A DNA stretch of 64,000 nucleotides, taken from Spirodela intermedia (Eukaryota; Streptophyta; Magnoliopsida; Alismatales; Araceae). The first letter of the stretch is position 1. Every line of letters begins with the position of its first letter. The DNA lies in assembly GCA_902729315.2 (NCBI GenBank), contig LR746272.1, positions 4,144,037 to 4,208,036 of the forward strand. Direction: 5' to 3'. Positions 12,755 to 26,400 of this stretch are shown here, in pieces. The position numbers and the translations under genes are program-made. The notes under the pieces were generated by a model. That model had not been told where the DNA came from, made no database searches, and worked only from the letters and a program-made list of their open reading frames with translations.

Positions 12755-13393
12755 TCGTATTCTGGAGAGCAGAGCTTCCCCCTGGTTCTGCAGAGGTGCT
12801 GATAAACCTAGAGGACGATCCGGTCGGTGTACGTGGCGGCTCAGGAGGAGGCCTCCGGAGAGGGAGAACAGGTAGCCGCCTTTCAGGTCAGGCGGGTGTC
12901 GGGTTTCTCAAGTTCAGTTACGGAATCTAGCGCACGTCGTCCAAGTTTATTAAAACTTCCATTTTTGGGAAAATACGGCCAACGGCGCAATACGAGCCGT
13001 CTAATAATGGAAACTAATACATATCAAGAAATATTCGAACCATTTTTTTTAAAAAATAATTACTTTTTTTAAGGGCCATTTGCATGAATGGCTTAGTAAA
13101 TTTTATATTTCTTCATTACTTTTCTTGGTTTTTAAATTATATGAAAAATTATTATTATTTTCTCAAGTGCCCATGCATTAATTAACAGATATCCATCGAA
13201 CTTGGGTCGCTATTGACTAAAAACTTACCAATTAATCGAGAAAAAATATCAGCGAAAATGATTGATAAAAATATCTATAAAATTAGATCAGCAAACTATA
13301 GAGATATTGTTCTCCATTAAAAACGAAGCCGCAAAAAATAAAAAACAACGGAATCTACGCTAAACATGGATAGATATCTCTCTCCCTCACCTC
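12755..13393. other. Spacer between the two LTPG genes
   Basis: About 640 bp holding the promoter and 5' UTR of the downstream LTPG gene and the 3' UTR of the upstream one. The part from about 12960 to 13360 is AT-rich. No other gene seen. Confidence 0.5.
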
Positions 13394-14185
13394 TCAGAAG
13401 TGGAAGAAAGTGGCAGCGGCCATGGCGATCGCGGCGGAGGCATAAGCAATCCGGTGAGACAGGGCGCCGGAAGCCGACGGACCAGGGGCCCAGGCTTCGG
13501 ACGTTGGGGCGGTCGCCTGGGGGGGTGAGAGCCCCGCCGGAGAAGTCGCCGGAGCGGTCGCCGGTGGCACCGGAGAGGGAGACGGCGGCGGGGTGTCTGG
13601 CCCTGGCGGTCACATTGGAAGCTACATTACACACAGGATAATCGGCGCAAATCAGATCTAACTCTAGGGAAATATGAGATGAGCCATATACCAGGAGCCG
13701 GTGCAGGAGAAAGAATGCCTGAAAGATTCAGAAGAGATCAATGGAGTCGCTTGGATCAATGAGGAAGAATCCTTGGCGGAAGAGGAAAGGGGGGTACCGG
13801 TGCAGTTGTGGAGGTCAGGGATGGAGATCTTGCAGGTGGCTGGGAGGTCGATGGTTCTGGTCATGTTGAGGCCGAGGTTCATGGCGTCGCCTTCCTTGAC
13901 GGCCTCGCAGAGGCAGATGGGGCTGACTTGCACCACGGATTGGACGCCATTGCAGCAGGCTTGTGTGGGCTTCGTCTGGTTGCTCCCCGAGCTCACGTAG
14001 TCGAGGCAGTCCATCATGCCGTAAACCACCGTGGTGCAGTCCACGGGGGTGGAAGGAGGCGTCGCCGGCGCTGTGGCGGCGCTCTGTGGTGCCGGTGACG
14101 GTGTGGTTGCGCCGCCGCTTACCTGCGCGCAGAAGGCCGCCGTCACGGCGAAGGAACACAGCAAAGCCCACGCGAACCTGGCCAT
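13394..14185 (-). CDS. GPI-anchored non-specific lipid-transfer protein (LTPG-type), two exons
   Basis: Exon 1 is 14185-13798 and exon 2 is 13602-13394, phase 1 (G|GG, Gly), giving 198 residues. The start MARFAW begins a clear signal peptide; the upstream in-frame ATG at 14269 would place 28 residues before it and is less likely. The eight-cysteine motif is complete: DC, MDC, ACC, CLC, TC, NC. The donor G|GTACCC comes directly after the eighth-Cys segment, the same place and phase as in the neighbouring LTPG gene. Exon 2 encodes a long Pro/Ser/Ala linker and a hydrophobic end (AIAMAAATFFHF), a likely GPI signal. Without splicing the frame runs into an unrelated tail. Evidently a tandem paralogue of 12055-12754. 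Confidence 0.87.
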
Positions 14186-15415
14186 CGTCGTTGCGCCGGC
14201 CGACGAGAGAGGAGAGAGAGAGGAATGTAGAGCCGAGGAATTGAGAGTAGGAGGGCGTCCTTGGTGCAACTAAATACACCTAGGAGAGAGGAGAGAGAAT
14301 GAGAGAGAGAGATGACGATGGAAGTAGATCAACGTTGGGGAGAGAATTTCTCTCTCTCTCTCTAAACTCTCTCTTCTTCACTCTTTCTTTCTAAACTATA
14401 TCTCCTAAAAAATTGGAAATTCAAACTCGAATCCACCGAGGAAATCTGAAGAACCCTCTTAAAATTACAACTGATTCATCTGTTTCAAGATCAAAACTCC
14501 AAGTTTTTTGTGGGAGAGCGAGGGAGGAGGGAAGATGAAGAAGACGAGTCAACGGACTAACAGATCATCCCGGTTGTTTCTCCTTGTTGACTGGTCCAGG
14601 GCCAGGCGAGGGAACCCACGAGAACCTCTCTACCTCGACATCGAAATCTATGTTGATCCATTATTGGGCCCACAACTCCTTACCTATCACACGCACAATG
14701 CTGAGTAAGATGGGCCGATCCAATTCAAACTTGAGGCCCGGATCTTACTGAGGCCCAAACCTGACTCAGAAAAGAATGAGTTTGAAGACTGGTCATCTTC
14801 ATGATTTATGTATACCTCTACTACTGCATACCGGTTTGGGCTTTTGGCCCAATGACTTACTCGTTAAGTTGGGTTGGACTCTCTCTCTCTCTCGCTCTCT
14901 CGCTCTTCTCTCTCTCGCTCTCTCTCTCTCTCTCCAACTTTATTCTCTCTCTCTCAAAATTGTGGATAATGATCAACCAAGAGTCGTCCTCAGTGATTGA
15001 AAGCTTAAATAGGATAATATGAGCTTCTCACTCCACTGGTCTGTGAAGAGCTGGTTTATATCTCCACATCTCATCTCTTAGTCAGCATTTTTATTGCTAG
15101 ATATGACATATTTTTATTAGTTTATTACAGCTTTTTAAGACAAAGTTGAACGTTATCTATCATATTAAATGCATTTATACCCATTATCTTCTTCTAGAAC
15201 AACAATCGGTATTAGTTAACAAAACGGTTATAATGAAAAAATATGATTAATTAAGAAAATGACTGCAGAAGGTGCCCATTGTTGTAGACTTTTGTGGGTC
15301 ATTGACATCTTTATTGGAACTATATGAATAATTTAAAGCAATTCATTTATCTTCAAGGAGTCAAACATTGAGATGGAAACCTACAGAATTCTGATCCAGT
15401 TATTTTTTCAACGTA

Positions 15416-15499
<84 letters not shown>

Positions 15500-16499
15500 C
15501 TAACCTGTTTCTTCAAAAGGAGGGTCTTTGAGCAGAAGGCCTCTTAGGGTCGATATAGCGCCATGAGGGGGTGATGTGGTGGTGGCTCTCCTACAGAACA
15601 CCCAGGCTGCGTTGGGCATCTACACCTGGCCTAACCTGATTCAAAAACAAGGGAGGAAACCTCTGGATTGGATCCTGAAACTGTAAAAAAATGGATATGT
15701 TGATGTGTTTCAGGGAGAGGTGGTGTGTAGGTGGGGTTGGTTGTCTGCGCTCTGCCTACTGGTCCCTCAGAGCAGTACGTGGAAGCGCGGCTCTCCACGG
15801 AGCTCCTACTGCTTCGTTACCCGTCCATTCGAGAGAACGTCCGAGAAAAACCCACGCGCCCAGGTTGGTAGGTACCGATCACCCCACCGATGGCCGTCCG
15901 GTGAATCATCGACGGACCGTAGAGAGCGGAGATCCCTCGCCCAGCCGACAGATCTTCCTGCGTTTAATGGGGGACCCATGATGGTAATGTGACTTTTTGA
16001 TCAAATCATCTCTCTCTCTCTCCCTCTCTGTGCATCGGCGTCTCTCTCTTCTTCTAAGGGCATGGATTAGGATGAAAACGATGGCGGCTCCCTCGGTGAC
16101 ACGGCTGTCCCTCCGCATTAAGGAGGACGGCGAATTGGGGGGATGGAGGAGGGGTTGTTCAACGGAACCACCTCGCAACCCCCGGTCAATATAGGAGAAG
16201 AGCACGTTATCCAGAGCAGCCACCTGCTGGGGAAGGGGACGTCGTCGTTTTCCTCTCCTGGGTTTCATGTGAATCATGCGAATATTAGCATGGTCTGATC
16301 GATCGGAGGCGTGGAATTACAGATGGGGTTTAGGGCCGGAGAGAAGGGGACGATGTTGTTAATGTGGTTGAAAATAAATAGACGCGGGTAGGTGGGAAGG
16401 ACTGCTACTCCAGCAGCCTCCGCCGCTGCTGGAGGAGAGATTGGGGAAGATGGAGAGGAAGGTAGGAGAGGAGGGGTTGGGCGGGTATCACGTGGCCAC
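14186..16499. other. Intergenic region rich in CT microsatellites
   Basis: Includes GA/CT-rich promoter DNA of the LTPG gene (14200-14400), imperfect CT tracts at about 14880-14955, and a long one at about 15415-15493. The section 15540-16280 is GC-richer, with frames on both strands that lack any recognisable domain. No gene called. Confidence 0.5.
15415..15493. repeat. Long imperfect (CT)n microsatellite
   Basis: CT repeats with a few TTT interruptions, in the spacer upstream of ACC1. Confidence 0.95.
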
Positions 16500-17499
16500 T
16501 GCCCTCTTCTCATTTAAAGCCGTTACACCATCCGAACCTCCCCACCGATCGCCGTCCACTTCATTCTCCTCTTCTTCCCTCTCCCTCCTCCCCGCCTCTC
16601 CCTCTCTCTCTCTTCCTGAAGTTGCCTCCCAGTCGTATGAAAGGAACGAAGAAGGAATAGGTATCTGATCCGGGTCTTTTCTCCTCTGTTCTTTTACAAT
16701 TTCTTAGCTCCACGCCTGTCTCCCACTTCGAATGCGGCTTCCACCTCCCCCTCAACTCCATCTAAATTACCCATCTCCTCTTCTCTCTGTGATCCCGCTG
16801 GATTTCAAGCCTCTTTGGTTTCTGGGTTGATCATTCTTCCTGCTCGAACGAGTCTCAGGTAGATGGGGGGAACCGGCCCGCTGTGAAGGCACCCGCCCTC
16901 CTCACTGGATTCCAAAACATGAGCTATGCTCAACGCGGCAGGTCCCCTTTGGCCTGCGTTTGAATTAGAATCTCTTCCCTCTTCTCCTCCCTCCTCTGCC
17001 ATGATCAATTCTATTCCTACCTCCTCTCGAGTTGAACTTCCATCTGTTTGAGTGCACCACTGACCACTGTGACTAAAGATCACCCTTCTAAGCTTCTGAT
17101 GTGGGTGGGTTCTCTCGACCAGACATCCTAGTGACTGGCATAGGTAGACAGACTCCTTGGTTGCGGAGAAGCACTCACAGATCACGTTGGGGCTGAGTTT
17201 ATTCCCACCTACTTGAACAAAAAAATTTATATATACTCTTAATTATTTCAGCAATTTATCAGCAATTTACTGGCTTTTCCCCCAAAATTCGCCCCCTGAG
17301 GCCTGGCTATTGCCGTTGATTACACTCTTTTATAGTAAAGCTTATGCGCTGTCATGATCCGTCTGAATTATTTCACCGACCAGAAAACTTCTATGCGAAG
17401 AAGTAATCAATTTCCCTCCTAAGATTTTTTTGAATAATCCGCATATTTTACTGCAGGGATCTACAACCCAGATTTCCTGAAACCCAGAAAGGAGCAGCC
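16500..17499 (+). promoter_or_regulatory. Putative ACC1 promoter, 5' UTR exon and 5' UTR intron
   Basis: A TATA-like CATTTAAAG lies at about 16509-16517, followed by a CT-rich leader. A donor-like ATAG|GTATCT sits at 16660/16661 and an acceptor TACTGCAG ends at 17456, 43 bp upstream of the ACC1 ATG. This would be a leader intron of about 0.8 kb. An alternative donor, CAG|GTAGAT, lies near 16858. All of this is inferred from motif and position. Confidence 0.4.
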
Positions 17500-20400
17500 A
17501 TGGGGGAGATTTCGCCCACGAATGGATCTGCAAACGGGAATATCTCTGTCAGGCATCCGGCAGCATTGCCAGAGGTTGATAATTTCTGCAAGGCGCTTGG
17601 AGGGAAAGCGCCAGTCCACAGCATCTTGATCGCTAATAATGGGATGGCAGCAGTCAAGTTCATGCGCAGCATCAGGACATGGGCCTATGAGACCTTCGGC
17701 ACAGAGAAGGCGATTCTTTTGGTCGCCATGGCGACCCCTGAAGATATGAGGATCAATGCAGAGCACATCAGGATCGCCGATCAGTTTGTGGAGGTACCTG
17801 GAGGGACGAACAATAACAATTATGCTAATGTTCAGCTCATCGTGGAGGTGGGTTCCTCGTTGCAGGCTTCCAAATTTACTTTGTTGATCCTATGAAAAAA
17901 AAAAGTAGTGAATTATTTCTGTTATGATTAAGTCTGCAAGATAATTTATATTTCAGCTGTTCACTTAATTGCAGGTCGCAGAGATTACGCGGGTTTCTGC
18001 TGTTTGGCCTGGTTGGGGCCATGCATCAGAGAATCCGGAGCTCCCAGATGCATTAGGCGCAAAGAAGATAATCTTTCTTGGACCTCCAGCTTCATCAATG
18101 GCGTCTCTGGGGGATAAAATTGGTTCTTCCCTGATAGCTCAGGCAGCAGGAGTGCCGACCCTCCCATGGAGTGGTTCACATGTGAGTCCTTTATGAGTTA
18201 ACTACGATTTTTCTCATCAAATTCTGCATCTTTTATTTATTACCAATTCTTGATCTTGCAGGTTCAGATTCCGCCAGACAGTTGCTTGGATTCCATCCCA
18301 GAAGAAATATATCGTCAGGCTTGTGTTTATACGACAGAGGAGGCTGTTGCCAGCTGTCAGGTTGTGGGATACCCGGCGATGATCAAGGCTTCCTGGGGTG
18401 GAGGTGGCAAAGGAATAAGAAAGGTCTGGACATATGTGTGCCTTGTTTCCAATTTATTTATTAATTAAAAAAATCACATTTTCCCTTAATTTTTCCTGTC
18501 CCTGGATTTTTTATGATCTTAAATTTAAATTGATCGAAATAGTTTATTTAGTTTTTTTAATTAAATTCCCCCGTTCTGTCAATAACTAGGTTCATAATGA
18601 CGAAGAAGTTAGAGCTCTGTTTAAGCAAGTACAGGGTGAAGTCCCTGGCTCTCCAATCTTCATCATGAAGGTTGCTTCCCAGGTAAGGCCTTGCATTAAT
18701 CTACTCATGCTTTTCGCTTATGATCTCCTCGTGCGAGAAACATAGAAAGGTTTTTGGCTTAATTTTGATGCCTGATTGGGTAGAGAAAATCTGTGTACGC
18801 CTCCGCAAGGACATTAATAATGTATATTCTTTGTTTTATTTTCAGAGCCGACATTTAGAAGTCCAGCTTCTGTGTGATCAGTATGGTAATGTAGCTGCTT
18901 TGCATAGCCGTGACTGCAGTGTCCAAAGACGTCACCAGAAGGTGAGACTGTTCTTGAATTCCTTCTTTCTCTCGTGCTCAGAAATATATATACATAGATA
19001 TATGCATGGATGTATTTAGGTATGTATGTCTGTATGTATGTCTGCATGTATGTATTTAGGTATGTATGCATGTATGTGTCTATGTATGTCTGCATGTATG
19101 TATGTATTTAGGTATGCATGCATGTATGTATCTATGTATGGGTCTACGAATGGTACTTATTTTGGAATTTCCTCAGCAGTTTTTTATAGTTCGTCTATCT
19201 CCTCCATTTTTAATTATCATTCATCATCGTCAACATCTTAGGTTTGAAAATATCTCTGGAAAGGTGATGGTTTGTTTTTCTTCTAATTAAGTACCATTTT
19301 ATCCTGTCTAGTAGATCATTGAGGAGGGTCCAATCACTAGTTCTCATTCATCATCATTGTCACCAAACTCGCAGTTTTGACTAATACTTTTGAATGTATG
19401 ATGACTTTTCTTCTAATTACGTGGCATCTTCCCATGTCTGATAGATCATTGAGGAGGGCCCAATTACTATTGCACCCTATGAGACTGTGAAAGAGCTAGA
19501 GCAGGGAGCAAGGAGACTTGCTAAGTGTGTTGGATACGTTGGTGCTGCGACTGTTGAGTACCTGTACAGTATGGACACTGGTGAATATTATTTCCTGGAG
19601 CTGAACCCTAGACTGCAGGTCTGCCCTGTGCTTATGATCTGACTCAGAGTGGGGTTCATGCTTTCTGTCTCTAAAAAAATGTCTCTTCCAGGTTGAGCAT
19701 CCGGTCACTGAGTGGATTGCTGAAATAAATCTTCCAGCAGCCCAAGTTGCAGTGGGAATGGGGATTCCGCTTTGGAAAATCCCAGGTATCTGCTTAATTT
19801 CGATATCAGTGATCAAGAAATGCTTGCTTTGATCGTTAATTTGATGCTGACTTCACAGTATATCTTGACATTAGAAATCAGACGCTTCTATGGAATGGAC
19901 AATGCTGGGGGTTATGATGCCTGGAGAAAGATATCACACGCTGCAACTCAATTTGATTTTGATCAAGCAGTGTCTGTGAGACCAAAGGGCCATTGTGTAG
20001 CTGTCCGGGTGACAAGTGAAGATCCTGATGATGGCTTCAAGCCCACTAGTGGCAAAGTACAGGTAGGATCTGGGGAGATGATCAAATCCCTCACTTGATT
20101 GGAACAATTTTTCTTTCCTTTACTTAGTTTTCTGTTCTTTGATTGGAACATCTTTTCTATTTCAGGAGTTGAGTTTTAAGAGCAAGCCAAATGTATGGGC
20201 ATACTTTTCTGTTAAGGTACTCACGCTTGCTCATTGCAGCTTTCCAAATAGGGAACATTTTCAGTAGTCATGATTCAATTGGGCACACTTTTCGTTGTCT
20301 TAAATGGAATGGTATTTGATTTGCACACATTACCAAATATGATCTTTCTCCTATTCGGGAAGCTTCTTTTGGCGCTGCCAGCTTTCTTACATTATCCATG

Positions 20401-23400
20401 TTTGCCTGATATGCAGTCAGGAGGAGGCATTCATGAGTTCTCAGACTCTCAATTCGGTAGGAAATTGCAGTTCTTTGAGACGGCTTGTTCCTGTGATTTC
20501 TTCAACTTGTGGGAGCATTGCTAACGTTGCAGCACATTCTACCAGGACATGTCTTTGCGTTTGGGGAATCTAGAGCTTTAGCAATAGCTAACATGGTCTT
20601 GGGGCTGAAGGAAATCCAAATAAGAGGAGAAATCCGTACTAATGTTGACTACACCATAGATCTCTTGCATGTAAGTGCCAAACATTTTCCCCCAAAATTA
20701 GCTTCAAGTTTCTTACATTTTATCCTCCATTTTTCTGACATCTTAGAATTTAGATTGATGAGAAATCCTTTTTTTTTTTTTTCTTGGACTCTGTTAGTAT
20801 ATATATTAATTTAAGAAAATTTCCCATCATTTCAGGCTTCTGAATACAGAGACAATAAGATACACACAGGATGGTTGGACAGCAGAATTGCTATGCGTGT
20901 TAGAGCTGAGAGGCCCCCTTGGTACCTTTCGGTTGTCGGAGGAGCCCTCTATGTATGGAACACTGACTTAAATCGCAAATACTTTCATTATTGCTTAGCA
21001 GAAAAAAATTATTTCCTTTTTTGGTTCCATTCTTTCCCCAGAAAGCGTCAACTAGTAGTGCAGCAATGATTTCTGACTATATCGGTTATCTAGAGAAAGG
21101 CCAAATCCCACCCAAGGTATGTAAAAGATTCATGCATATGGATATTTACTTCAGAACAGTGCCATCCTTCATTCTTTTCTGAAACCATTAATCAATGGGA
21201 ATAAACTGCTTGCAGCATCTATCACTTATCAACTGCCAAGTGTCTTTAAACATTGAGGGAAGCAAATACACGGTAAATTTTGTTCTCACAGATTCAAGAC
21301 TTTTTGATTGCTACGGAAGATGTTTAGCCTTGACAATAGCCTCATATACATTATGATTTATACTCAGATTGACATGGTAAGAGGTGGGCCTCGTAGCTAC
21401 AAACTCAGAATGAATGGTTCAGGCATTGAAGCAGAAATTCATACCCTGCGGGATGGTGGCCTCCTGATGCAGGCAAGCATTAATTTTTTTTCGTGTTCTT
21501 CGTAATGAAATTATCTCCTTGGAAGTTTTATGGTTTGATGCATAAGGTTTTAGGATAGGTTGATTAAGCACTATGTGGGAAAAAAAAATTGGATTTTAAG
21601 AGCCTGTTCTGATAATCTACCATTATTGACACCTAAGACAGTGAAAACTCTCCTCTAGATCTTTAATGAGTTCTGTCTTTTGTATTTCTGGTTTAAGACC
21701 CTCAGTTTTGGCTTGAGGTGTCTCTTCATGACTACTTTCCGAAATAAGACATAAGGAAATCCACGTCGTGCCCTTCCATGGCCTTCTGGACGGTTCATCT
21801 TTGAAAAAACTTGTATGAATGATCTCATATTAACCTTCTTCCTCTTTCTGCTCTTTTCAAATTCACCTGCAGCAACATGTGGGAGAGTTTCAGAGCCTTC
21901 TTCTGTTACAATCGAATGCCTGAATTCGAAAGCATGGGATACTTATTTTCTCTTCTATATCCGTCAATGAGCTTTCTAAAGTTAGAATTTGTTATGCCTA
22001 CAAATTGAAATAGTTATAGTTTTAGCTCTCATAACCTTTACACGATCACTCATCTTTGACTGGTATTTTATGCAGCTGGATGGAAATAGTCATGTGATAT
22101 ATGCAGAAGAGGAGGCTGCAGGTACTCGCCTTCTTATCGATGGAAGAACCTGCTTGTTACAGGTAATACTGAGTTTCTTGCCACTGGTTTTCAAGGACAT
22201 GACGCTGTAATAAGCCAATAATCATGTTTCATTTCTCTAAAAGTAGCTATGGCTAGGCATTATTTTCGTTTGTGATCTGTCATTTGGTCAACTTCGTTCC
22301 ATTTCATGAAAGCATCTGTTGCCCTCTGATTGGCTGGGTATAACTGAGAGCATCTTCTGTTCACAGAATGACCATGATCCATCTAAGCTGATGGCTGAGA
22401 CGCCATGCAAGCTTCTTCGCTACTTGGTTTCTGACGGCAGCCATGTCGATGCCGATACTGCCTATGCAGAAGTCGAGGTTATGAAAATGTGCATGCCGCT
22501 TCTTTTGCCGGCTTCTGGTGTCATTCACTTTGTGATGTCCGAGGGGCAGGCAATGCAGGCAAGTTATTCTCTCTTGAGCAAAATTTACGTAGGTCGTGAT
22601 TGAATTTCATGCAGAAAAAGGAGGCTTGACATATTTATTTATTTATTTATTTATGTATTTAGGCTGGAGACTTGATTGGGAGACTTGATTTAGATGACTT
22701 ATCTGCTGTAAGAAAAGCAGAACCATACACGGGGTGCTTTCCATCATTGGGGCCTCCCACTGCAGTTTCTGGCAAAGTTCATCAACGATTCACGGCAAGC
22801 TTGAATGCTGCGCGGATGATTTTGGCCGGCTATGAGCATGGGATAGAGGAGGTGCGTACTGATGATGATGGTATATTCACTCTGGAATTAGAAAAACGAT
22901 GAAATTATGCCTAATTATGACGTGGTTGAATCATAACATGCTTCTGTTAATAGTTCGACTTTAATGAATCATAACTTGCTACATTAAAAAAAAATAAAAA
23001 AAATAAAATACTTGCTACATTGCTATTATTTTGAGCTTCTAGGATTAGAATTTCTCCGTTCTATGTTAGTGATGAGGCTATTTTTTAGGTTGTGGACGTT
23101 CTACTTAAAGCTCTGGACAGCCCTGACCTCCCGTTCCTGCAATGGCAAGAAAGCATGTCTGTGCTATCAACTCGCCTGCCAAAAGAACTCAGGAACGAGG
23201 CAAGTGCAGAGTTTTGCTTGCTTTTTTTTTTATATTCTTCTTCTTACTGTTCTCTACGGAAATTCTTGCTCGAGGAATCCTGTCCTCAGATTTTAACCAT
23301 TCGCTCAGATTCTTTCATCTGTCTAACCTTTCAGCTTGATGCTAAATATGGAGAATATGAGGTGCTCTCTTCCTCCCAGAAGAATGCTGACTTCCCAGCC

Positions 23401-26400
23401 AAGCTATTGAAGGGTGTTCTTGAGGTCTGTGTACACACTTTCTTGTTCATCTTCTGGTTTCATCTCCTCAATTCTTCCCTTTTATCAGCTCGATCATCCG
23501 TCCCTGTTTCAGGCACATCTCTTGTCCTGCCCTGAGAAGGAAAAACCCACCCAGGAGAGGCTTGTTGAGCCTCTGATGAGCCTTGTGAAATCATATGAAG
23601 GCGGCAGAGAAGGCCATGCTCGGGTCATCATTCAATCCCTCTTTGAGGAATACCTATCTGTCGAAGAACTATTCAATGAGACCATTCAGGTTGCTTCTGC
23701 CCAAAAATTGTATGCCATTTAGTTTCCTAGAGAGGTTCTAGAATTCCTTCTTTCAGTAATCCTAGGCCTGCAAGCATGAATTGATCCCATGTTTTTATCT
23801 TATCTCATGCATCGAAAATTTTCTGCAGAGCTAATTTCTTCCCAGGGCCTTATTTTCTTGATCTTGCTCTCTACAGGCTGACGTGATCGAACGCCTTAGA
23901 CAGCAGTACAAGAAGGATCTCCTGAGGGTGGTGGATATTGTTATCTCCCATCAGGTAAGTTTCCTGTGATTATATCACCTTTATTAATGTTTTATATATA
24001 TATATAAGTCTGATTTGCAGTAATATCTACTTATATTTATATTATCCGACGAACAGGGTGTGAAGAACAAGAACAAGCTGATACTGCGGCTCATGGAAGC
24101 TCTGGTCTATCCGAATCCTGCAGCTTACAGAGACCAACTTATTCGATTTGCTGCCTTCAATCATACGAGCTATTCCGAGGTCACATCATCTTCCTGCAAA
24201 AATTATGCTAAGTAAAAACGCCATGCTCTTGCGTGGTCCTGAACCTCTGCTTCCGCCTTTTGTCTCTCAGTTGGCTCTGAAGGCGAGCCAGTTGCTTGAG
24301 CAGACCAAGCTGAGTGAGCTCCGTTCGTACATTGCCCGACACCTGTCCGAGTTGGAGATGTTCACCGAGGACGGTGAGCACGATTGCACTCCGAGGAGGA
24401 GGAACGCCATTGATGAACGGATTGAGGACCTCATTGGCGCCCCCCTGGCCGTCGAAGATGCCCTGGTGGCCCTGTTCGATCATAGCGACCACACCCTCCA
24501 GAGACGGGTCGTCGAGACGTATATCCGGAGACTCTACCAGGTCCAGCTGAGACCTGCCATTTGTGGAAAGCTTCGTCTTTACCTTGGCCCGTCTCCCAGT
24601 CTCACCATCGTCTTCCTCCTGTGCATGTCTTCCTTCTTCAGCCTTACCTCGTCAAGGGGAGCGTGCGGATGCAGTGGCATCGGTCCGGCCTGATTGCTTC
24701 ATGGGAGTTCTCCGAAGAGCATATAGAGAGGAGGAATGGGTCGGAGGACCCCATAGCCGATGAGCCAGTGGTCGAGAAGCATTGCGAGAAGAGATGGGGC
24801 GCCATGGTCATCACCAAGTCTCTCCAGTTCCTGTCAGCGGCCATCAACGCAGCTCTGAAGGAGACCACCCATTCCTCGAACTCTTCACCAGACCAGGAAA
24901 AGCCGACAAATGAGCATCCAAATCCCACTGGTCCGGGGAACATGCTGCATGTGGCATTGGTTGGCAATCCCATGAGCCTACTTCAGGACAGGTATGTTCA
25001 CTGTTCTATTTTTATTTATTTATTTATTTTTCTAATTTCTAGCCCAGAAATTTATTTCTTACTCTGAATTTCTACCATGCGGGCCCTCTTTATACACCGT
25101 TATTTTTATTTTTATTTAAATTCCAATCCTGCAGACCCTTTTCCGTATTCCCCCTCTGATAATCCTTTTATTCTCCTGAATTCTCATTGTTGTATTTTTT
25201 ATATATATAATTTATCCATTTTAATTGCCTCTATTTTGCCTCTCATTTCTGATGAGTTCTTGCTCACAGTGGCGACGAGGATCAGGCCCAGGAGAGAATT
25301 AACAAGCTGGCAAAGGGGCTTAAGGAGCGGACCATGTGCTCCAGCCTCTGTGACGCAGGTGTGAGCGTCATCAGCTGCATCATACAGAGGGACGAAGGGC
25401 GAGCGCCCATCCGCCACTCCTTCCACTGGTCGGCCGATCTGCTCCAGTACGCCGAGGAGCCCCTGCTCCGCCACCTGGAGCCACCCCTCTCCACCTTCCT
25501 CGAGCTGGTTCGTGATCTCGCTGCTTCTTCTTCTTCTTCTTCTTCTTCTTCTGCATGCTCACGGTGGGCTGTCGTATGTGCCTCAGGGGAAGCTCAAGGG
25601 CTATGGAAACATGCAATACACGCCATCGCGAGACCGGCAGTGGCATCTGTACACGGTCTCCGACCCTAAGTCCCGCACGCAGAGGATGTTCCTGCGCACG
25701 CTCGTCCGGCAGCCCAACACGCTGGACGGCTTCACTCTGGGCCAGGCCCTCGACAAGGAGGTGGACGAGCTCCAACTCTCCCTCTCCTTCACCTCCCTCA
25801 GCTTGCTCAGGTCGCTCATGGCGGCCCTGGACGAGCTCGAGCTCCGCACCCACAACGCCATCATCAAGGCCGAGCACGCCCACATGTACCTCTGCATCCT
25901 GCGGGAGCAGCGTCTCGATGATCTCGAACCCCATCTTGGGTAAGCACTCGGAGATGAGAGAAAAGAATAAAGATCCTGCCTTTATGATCATTCTTCGCCA
26001 TGATTTACCATTTTTGGTCCGTTTTAATCTGTCAGGAGTGAGGATGTGCCGGCTGGGCAGGAGGAGGCGGTGGTGGCCATGATCTTGGAGGGGCTGGCGA
26101 CGAAGATCCACGAGCTGGTGGGCGTGCGGATGCATCGCCTGGCTGTCTGCGAGTGGGAGGTGAAGCTCTGGTTGGACTCTGTGGGCCTCGCCAGCGGCGC
26201 TTGGCGTATCGCCGTCACCAACGTCACCGGCCATACTTGCACCGTAAATGTAAGTTCTTTACGTTCACATGCACCTGCAACTAGAGAGAGAAAGGGAGAG
26301 ATAAATAGAGAGAGAGAGAGAGAGAGTGACAAAGCTTTCTTCTCTATGCGGTTGGCAGATTTACAGAGAGGTAGAAGACGGGAAGACTCATCTGATGGTG

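Noticed and set aside
15691-16277. Frames of about 95-123 codons in a GC-rich patch
   Set aside because: No motif, signal peptide or conserved block; composition explains the open frames.
16805-17185. 126-codon minus-strand frame in the ACC1 leader region
   Set aside because: No recognisable family; lies in what is probably the 5' UTR intron of ACC1 on the opposite strand.
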